Assembly: GCA_023428465.1 (NCBI GenBank)
Contig: JAEYXM010000251.1
Span: 1 to 18,162 of the forward strand
Reading direction: 5' to 3'
DNA length: 18,162 nucleotides
DNA from: Actinomycetes bacterium
GTDB lineage: Bacteria > Actinomycetota > Actinomycetes > Actinomycetales > Cellulomonadaceae
Within the stretch, counting starts at the first letter, position 1; the number at the start of each line of letters is the position of its first letter. Below are positions 15,257 through 18,162 of the stretch, piece after piece. The position numbers were made by a program, and so were the translations under genes. A model generated the notes under the pieces. That model worked only from the letters and a program-made list of their open reading frames with translations, did no database searches and was not told the DNA's origin.

Positions 15257-15282
15257 CATCGCGCACGTCGGGACGCGCGATG
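15257..15282. repeat. Inverted repeat just upstream of the antiporter start
   Basis: Arms CATCGCGC (15257-15264) and GCGCGATG (15275-15282) flank a 10-base spacer and end 7 bases before the GTG start, in the 135-base gap between divergent genes. A GCCCCCCGGGGGC block (15243-15255) lies next to it. It could be an operator or an mRNA hairpin affecting the start; in GC-rich DNA chance is possible. Confidence 0.4.
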
Positions 15283-15289
15283 ATGGGGT

Positions 15290-16858
15290 GTGCTCGATGT
15301 CCTGGCGTCCACGCCGCTGCTGACGATTTTCGTCGTCGTCGCTCTCGGGACCGCACTCGGGGCCGTGCCCTTCGGTCCCGTCCGGTTCGGGGCCGCCGGG
15401 GCGCTGTTCGTCGGGCTCGCGGTGGGTGCCCTCGACCCGCGGCTCGGGCAGGACGTGGGCCTCGTCCAGACCCTCGGGCTCGCCCTGTTCGTGTACACGG
15501 TCGGCCTCGCCGCCGGCGCGACGTTCTTCCGGGACCTGCGCCGTCAGCTCCCGCTCATGACGGTCGGCATCGTGGTCCTCGGCGTGGCCGGCGTGGTGGC
15601 CGCGGTGCTCGGCGCGTGGGCCGGGTTCTCCGCTCCCCTGCGCGCCGGGGCCTTCACAGGTTCCCTCACCTCGACGCCGGCGCTCGCCGCCGCGTCCGCC
15701 GCCGCCGACTCGACCGAGCCGGCCGTCGGCTACGCCCTCGCCTACCCGGTGGGCGTGACGGTCGCGATCGTGATCGTCGCGCTCGTCGTCGGCCGGCGCT
15801 GGCCCTCGTCGCGCGACCCGGAGCCCGCCGCCGGCCGCGGGCTCGAGGCGGTCACCGCGCGCGTGGAGCGCGGGACGGTCCTCACCGACGTGCCCGGGTT
15901 CGCCGCGGGTGAGGTGCGGATGTCGTACCTGTCGCGCGAGGGTCGCACGCGGGTCGTGTCGCCCGACGAGCGCCTGGAGCCCGGGGACCGTGTCGTCGTC
16001 GTCGGCCCGGCGCCCGCGGTGGTCGACGCCGTCGCGCACCTCGGCACCCTCCTCGACGAGCACCTCGCCGACGACCGGACCGCCGTCGACAACCAGCGCT
16101 TCGTGGTCTCCGAGCCCGCCGTCGCCGGCCGGACGATCGCCGAGCTCGACATACCGGGCCGGTTCGGCGGCGTCATCACGCGCGTGCGCCGCGGCGACCT
16201 GGACCTGCTCGCGCGCGACGACCTGAGCCTCGAGCTCGGGGACCGTGTGCTCGCCGTCGTGCCACGCGCCGAGCTCACAGCGGTGTCGGCGTTCCTCGGG
16301 GACTCCGAGCGCAAGGTGTCCGAGATCGACGCGCTGTCCGTCGGCATCGGCATGGCCCTCGGGCTGCTCGTGGGGCTCGTGACGATCCCGCTCGGCGGGA
16401 GCGTGGAGTTCGCGCTCGGCTCGGCCGCCGGACCGCTGCTCGTGGGCATGGTGCTGGGCAGGCTCGAGCGGACCGGCCCGCTCGTGTGGGGCCTGCCGCG
16501 TGCGGCGAACCTGACGATCCGGCAGGTCGGGCTGCTGCTCTTCCTCGCGGCGGTCGGCCTCGCGTCGGGGCAGGCCTTCGCCGACCAGGCGTTCACGACG
16601 ACCGGTGTGCGCGTCGGCGTCGTCTCGGCGGTCGTCATCGCGGTGACGTGCGTGGCGTTCGTCGCGGGCGCGCGCTGGGTCGGGGTCAGCGCGCCCCGGG
16701 CGGCGGGTGCGCTCGCGGGCCTCGTCGGGCAGCCCGCGATCCTGGCGTACGCGGGCTCGCGCGTCACCGACGAGCGCGTCGAGGCCGGGTACGCGGCGCT
16801 CTTCGCCCTGGGCATCATCGTGAAGATCCTCGCCGTGCAGATCATCGTCGCCCTCTGA
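15290..16858 (+). CDS. AspT/YidE-YbjL-type antiporter with two RCK_C domains
   Basis: Predicted secondary carrier of the aspartate:alanine exchanger family. The 522-residue product has the family's layout: a membrane half (1-168), two soluble TrkA-C/RCK_C domains (about 185-255 and 265-335), then a second membrane half (348-522). The two halves carry inverted-repeat versions of the family motif, FTGSLTSTPALAAA (122-135) and GLVGQPAILAYA (477-488), the second diverged. An in-frame TGA at 15281 fixes GTG 15290 as the first possible start; its ribosome site is weak. RCK_C domains usually bind a ligand that gates transport. Substrate unknown: dicarboxylates or amino acids are family guesses. It stands alone; its neighbour is the divergent c-di-GMP gene. 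Confidence 0.88.
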   Translation: MLDVLASTPLLTIFVVVALGTALGAVPFGPVRFGAAGALFVGLAVGALDPRLGQDVGLVQTLGLALFVYTVGLAAGATFFRDLRRQLPLMTVGIVVLGVAGVVAAVLGAWAGFSAPLRAGAFTGSLTSTPALAAASAAADSTEPAVGYALAYPVGVTVAIVIVALVVGRRWPSSRDPEPAAGRGLEAVTARVERGTVLTDVPGFAAGEVRMSYLSREGRTRVVSPDERLEPGDRVVVVGPAPAVVDAVAHLGTLLDEHLADDRTAVDNQRFVVSEPAVAGRTIAELDIPGRFGGVITRVRRGDLDLLARDDLSLELGDRVLAVVPRAELTAVSAFLGDSERKVSEIDALSVGIGMALGLLVGLVTIPLGGSVEFALGSAAGPLLVGMVLGRLERTGPLVWGLPRAANLTIRQVGLLLFLAAVGLASGQAFADQAFTTTGVRVGVVSAVVIAVTCVAFVAGARWVGVSAPRAAGALAGLVGQPAILAYAGSRVTDERVEAGYAALFALGIIVKILAVQIIVAL

Positions 16859-16883
16859 CGCGAGCGCCGCCCGACGCCGTCAG
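16855..16883. repeat. Small dyad joining two convergent stop codons
   Basis: Arms CTGACG (16855-16860) and CGTCAG (16878-16883) contain the TGA stops of the antiporter and of the convergent winged-helix gene. The six-pair stem is short; it may be a weak bidirectional terminator, or simply two stop codons in mirror position. No other terminator is visible in the 21-base gap. Confidence 0.25.
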
Positions 16884-17707
16884 GCTGGCAGGGCAGCGAA
16901 ACGCTCGTGCGCAGCGGCGACCACCGCGTCGGGCAGGGGCCCGAAGGGGTCGAGCTCCAGACGCCGCTTGGACCCGGTCCCCACGCGCTTCCAGGTGGCG
17001 ACGGCGCGGCCGTCCACGAGGACCGTGGGCCGGAAGACGCCGTTGCCGCCGGGCACGATCCGGCTCGCGTACGCGGGGTCGACGGTCGCGGAGCGGTCGG
17101 CGTAGCCGAGCACGATCTCGTCGAACCCCGGGAGCAGCAGGACCTCGCGCGCGGCCTCGCGGTGCGTGCCGAGCAGGTCGAGGGTGGCCGGGTCGAGGAG
17201 GTGCTCGGTGCCGTCGACCGTCACGGCGGCGAGCTGCGACCGCACGGCCTCGACGCCGGGCCGGACGTCGCGCGCCGGCAGGCCGGTCCAGCGCATGAGG
17301 TCCTTCACCGTGGCCGGGCCGTGGCCCCGGAAGAACCGCAGGGCGAGCTCGGCCAGCGCCTCCTCGCGGGCGAGGACCCGTGGCGCCCGCACCCACGCCT
17401 CGACCGCGACGATGAGCTGGTCCTTGCCGCGGTACGGCCCGAAGCAGAGCATGCGGCGCTGCGCGAGCTCCACCACGAGGTGGTACCCGCGCCCCCCGGT
17501 GGGTGACAGCCCGGCGTCGGTCCACACGGCGAGCAGCTCGGCACGGGTGATCCCGCCACCCGCGAGGGCTGCGACCGCCAGCTCGCCCGCGCGCTCGACG
17601 TCGTCCTCCGACAGCCCGAGCTGCGGGCGCCGCGTGGCCGCACCCGCCCGCGGGCCCGGCGTCATGAGCGGGAGCATCCACGCCACGTCCTGCGCGGTGA
17701 GCTCCAC
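16880..17707 (-). CDS. Winged-helix AlkZ/YcaQ-like protein lacking the N-terminal region
   Basis: Belongs to the HTH_42/winged-helix DNA-binding family related to the DNA crosslink glycosylase AlkZ. Recognised blocks: GRGYHLVVELAQRRMLCFGP (split, about 72-91), FFRGHGPATVKDLMRWTGL (124-142), LLLPGFDEIVLGYADRSA (about 198-215) and IVPGGNGVFRPTVLVDGR (about 225-242). Relatives have about 350-370 residues; this has 275 from GTG 17707. The family's first 90 or so residues are absent, including the catalytic QxQ region (as in VQAQ). An in-frame stop at 17753 belongs to the upstream TPR gene, and residues encoded between it and the GTG (SRWFTGP) still resemble the family, suggesting a 5' deletion. 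No ribosome site precedes the GTG. It may be a decayed gene or a non-catalytic DNA-binding paralogue. Confidence 0.8.
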   Translation of the reverse strand: MELTAQDVAWMLPLMTPGPRAGAATRRPQLGLSEDDVERAGELAVAALAGGGITRAELLAVWTDAGLSPTGGRGYHLVVELAQRRMLCFGPYRGKDQLIVAVEAWVRAPRVLAREEALAELALRFFRGHGPATVKDLMRWTGLPARDVRPGVEAVRSQLAAVTVDGTEHLLDPATLDLLGTHREAAREVLLLPGFDEIVLGYADRSATVDPAYASRIVPGGNGVFRPTVLVDGRAVATWKRVGTGSKRRLELDPFGPLPDAVVAAAHERFAALPA

Positions 17708-17752
17708 CGGCCCAGTGAACCAGCGGGACCCGACAGCGGCCCGCCGGGACCG

Positions 17753-18162
17753 TCAGCGCCGGTCGGCCTCGTCCGCGGCGCGCTCGGCGTCGTCGGGTCG
17801 GCCCATGAGGTCGTACAGGACGGAGAGGTTCCGCCAGGGGCCCGGCGTGTCGGGAGCGAGCTGCGCCGCGAGCAGGAAGTCGGCCTCCGCGGCCGCGAGG
17901 TCCCCGGCGTTGGCGCGCACGACGCCGCGGCGCAACGGCCACTCGGCGTTGACCGGGTCCCGGGCCAGCAGGGTGGTGAAGAGGTCGTCGGCACGGTCGA
18001 GGTCGCCCAGGGCCTCGGCCGCATCGGCCCGGGCCGCGAGGGCGAGGGCCGACGTCGGGATCGCCTCGAGCGCCCGGTCGGCCCACTCGGCCGCCGGGCC
18101 GGCGGCCTCCGGGATCCCCGCCGCGGCGGTCGTCGCGAACGCGTGCGCGGCGAGGACGGCGA
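17753..18162 (-). CDS. Tetratricopeptide-repeat protein, partial (N-terminus beyond right edge)
   Basis: The in-window C-terminal 135 residues form helix-turn-helix TPR-like repeats: ALAARADAAEALGDLDRADD, then AEWPLRRGVVRANAGDLAAA, then PGPWRNLSVLYDLMGRPDDA, each with the small/Gly-Asp turn typical of TPRs, ending ADEADRR and TGA at 17753. The frame is open to the right edge, so the gene starts beyond the window. TPR proteins are scaffolds for protein contacts; partner unknown. Its stop lies 45 bases before the truncated winged-helix gene, in the same reading frame. Confidence 0.75.
   Translation of the reverse strand, partial: AVLAAHAFATTAAAGIPEAAGPAAEWADRALEAIPTSALALAARADAAEALGDLDRADDLFTTLLARDPVNAEWPLRRGVVRANAGDLAAAEADFLLAAQLAPDTPGPWRNLSVLYDLMGRPDDAERAADEADRR

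Noticed and set aside
15155..15289. Cyclic-di-GMP riboswitch upstream of the GGDEF/EAL or antiporter gene
   Set aside because: The 135-base gap shows no GEMM-type conserved core or paired helices that I can recognise; only the short GC dyad is visible.
15155..16063. N-terminal extension of the GGDEF/EAL frame by about 303 residues
   Set aside because: It is antisense to the AspT-like gene, low complexity and charged; ATG 15154 has a strong ribosome site and starts at the first membrane helix.
16890..16905. Third copy of the GCGAAAC hairpin repeat
   Set aside because: Only GCGAAACG matches; no second arm or loop follows, and it lies within the winged-helix coding sequence.

Overview
This is a very GC-rich chromosomal window with strong third-position G/C bias, many GTG starts and overlapping start/stop codons. 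It points to an actinobacterium. The gene order of the left third, and the protein character throughout, would fit Micrococcales such as Cellulomonas, but genus is inference only. No transposase, integrase, phage gene or CRISPR array was seen, and base composition is even apart from one short AT-rich operator-like patch near 11183-11222.

Left third (1-6670, all on the minus strand, read right to left): the conserved actinobacterial cell-growth and phospho-signalling operon fhaA - fhaB - pstP - ftsW/rodA - pbpA - pknA. Two FHA phosphothreonine readers, a PP2C phosphatase, a SEDS glycosyltransferase, a class B transpeptidase and a Ser/Thr kinase are tightly packed. The kinase runs off the left edge, and in relatives pknB follows. 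A 12-codon mini-ORF joins pbpA to pknA through ATGA and GTGA overlaps.

Middle (6671-8600): a 333-base promoter region separates the operon from a divergent tRNA-Leu(CAG), which is followed by a strong UUCG-capped terminator. Next comes an unrecognised 436-residue membrane-anchored extracytoplasmic protein, probably a beta-propeller.

8601-12538: an ABC-2 exporter operon (ATPase plus two paralogous permeases, minus strand) diverges from an MFS exporter (plus strand). Between them lies an AT-rich dyad, TCGAGATATA / TATATCTCGA, that looks like the operator of an unidentified regulator.

Right third (12602-18162): a membrane-bound MASE1-like/PAS/GGDEF/EAL cyclic-di-GMP protein (minus) diverges from an AspT/YidE-type antiporter with two RCK_C domains (plus). 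The window closes with a winged-helix AlkZ-like protein that seems to lack its catalytic N-terminus (minus), and the C-terminus of a TPR protein (minus) cut by the right edge.

Two copies of a 39-41-base hairpin repeat lie about 4 kb apart. Each sits between convergent genes, and one contains the stop codon of the MFS gene. They look like members of a repeat family acting as bidirectional terminators. The best leads for something undescribed are this repeat, the ABC/MFS operator, the truncated AlkZ-like gene and the mini-ORF relay. I did not see a clearly novel defence system or other novel multigene system.
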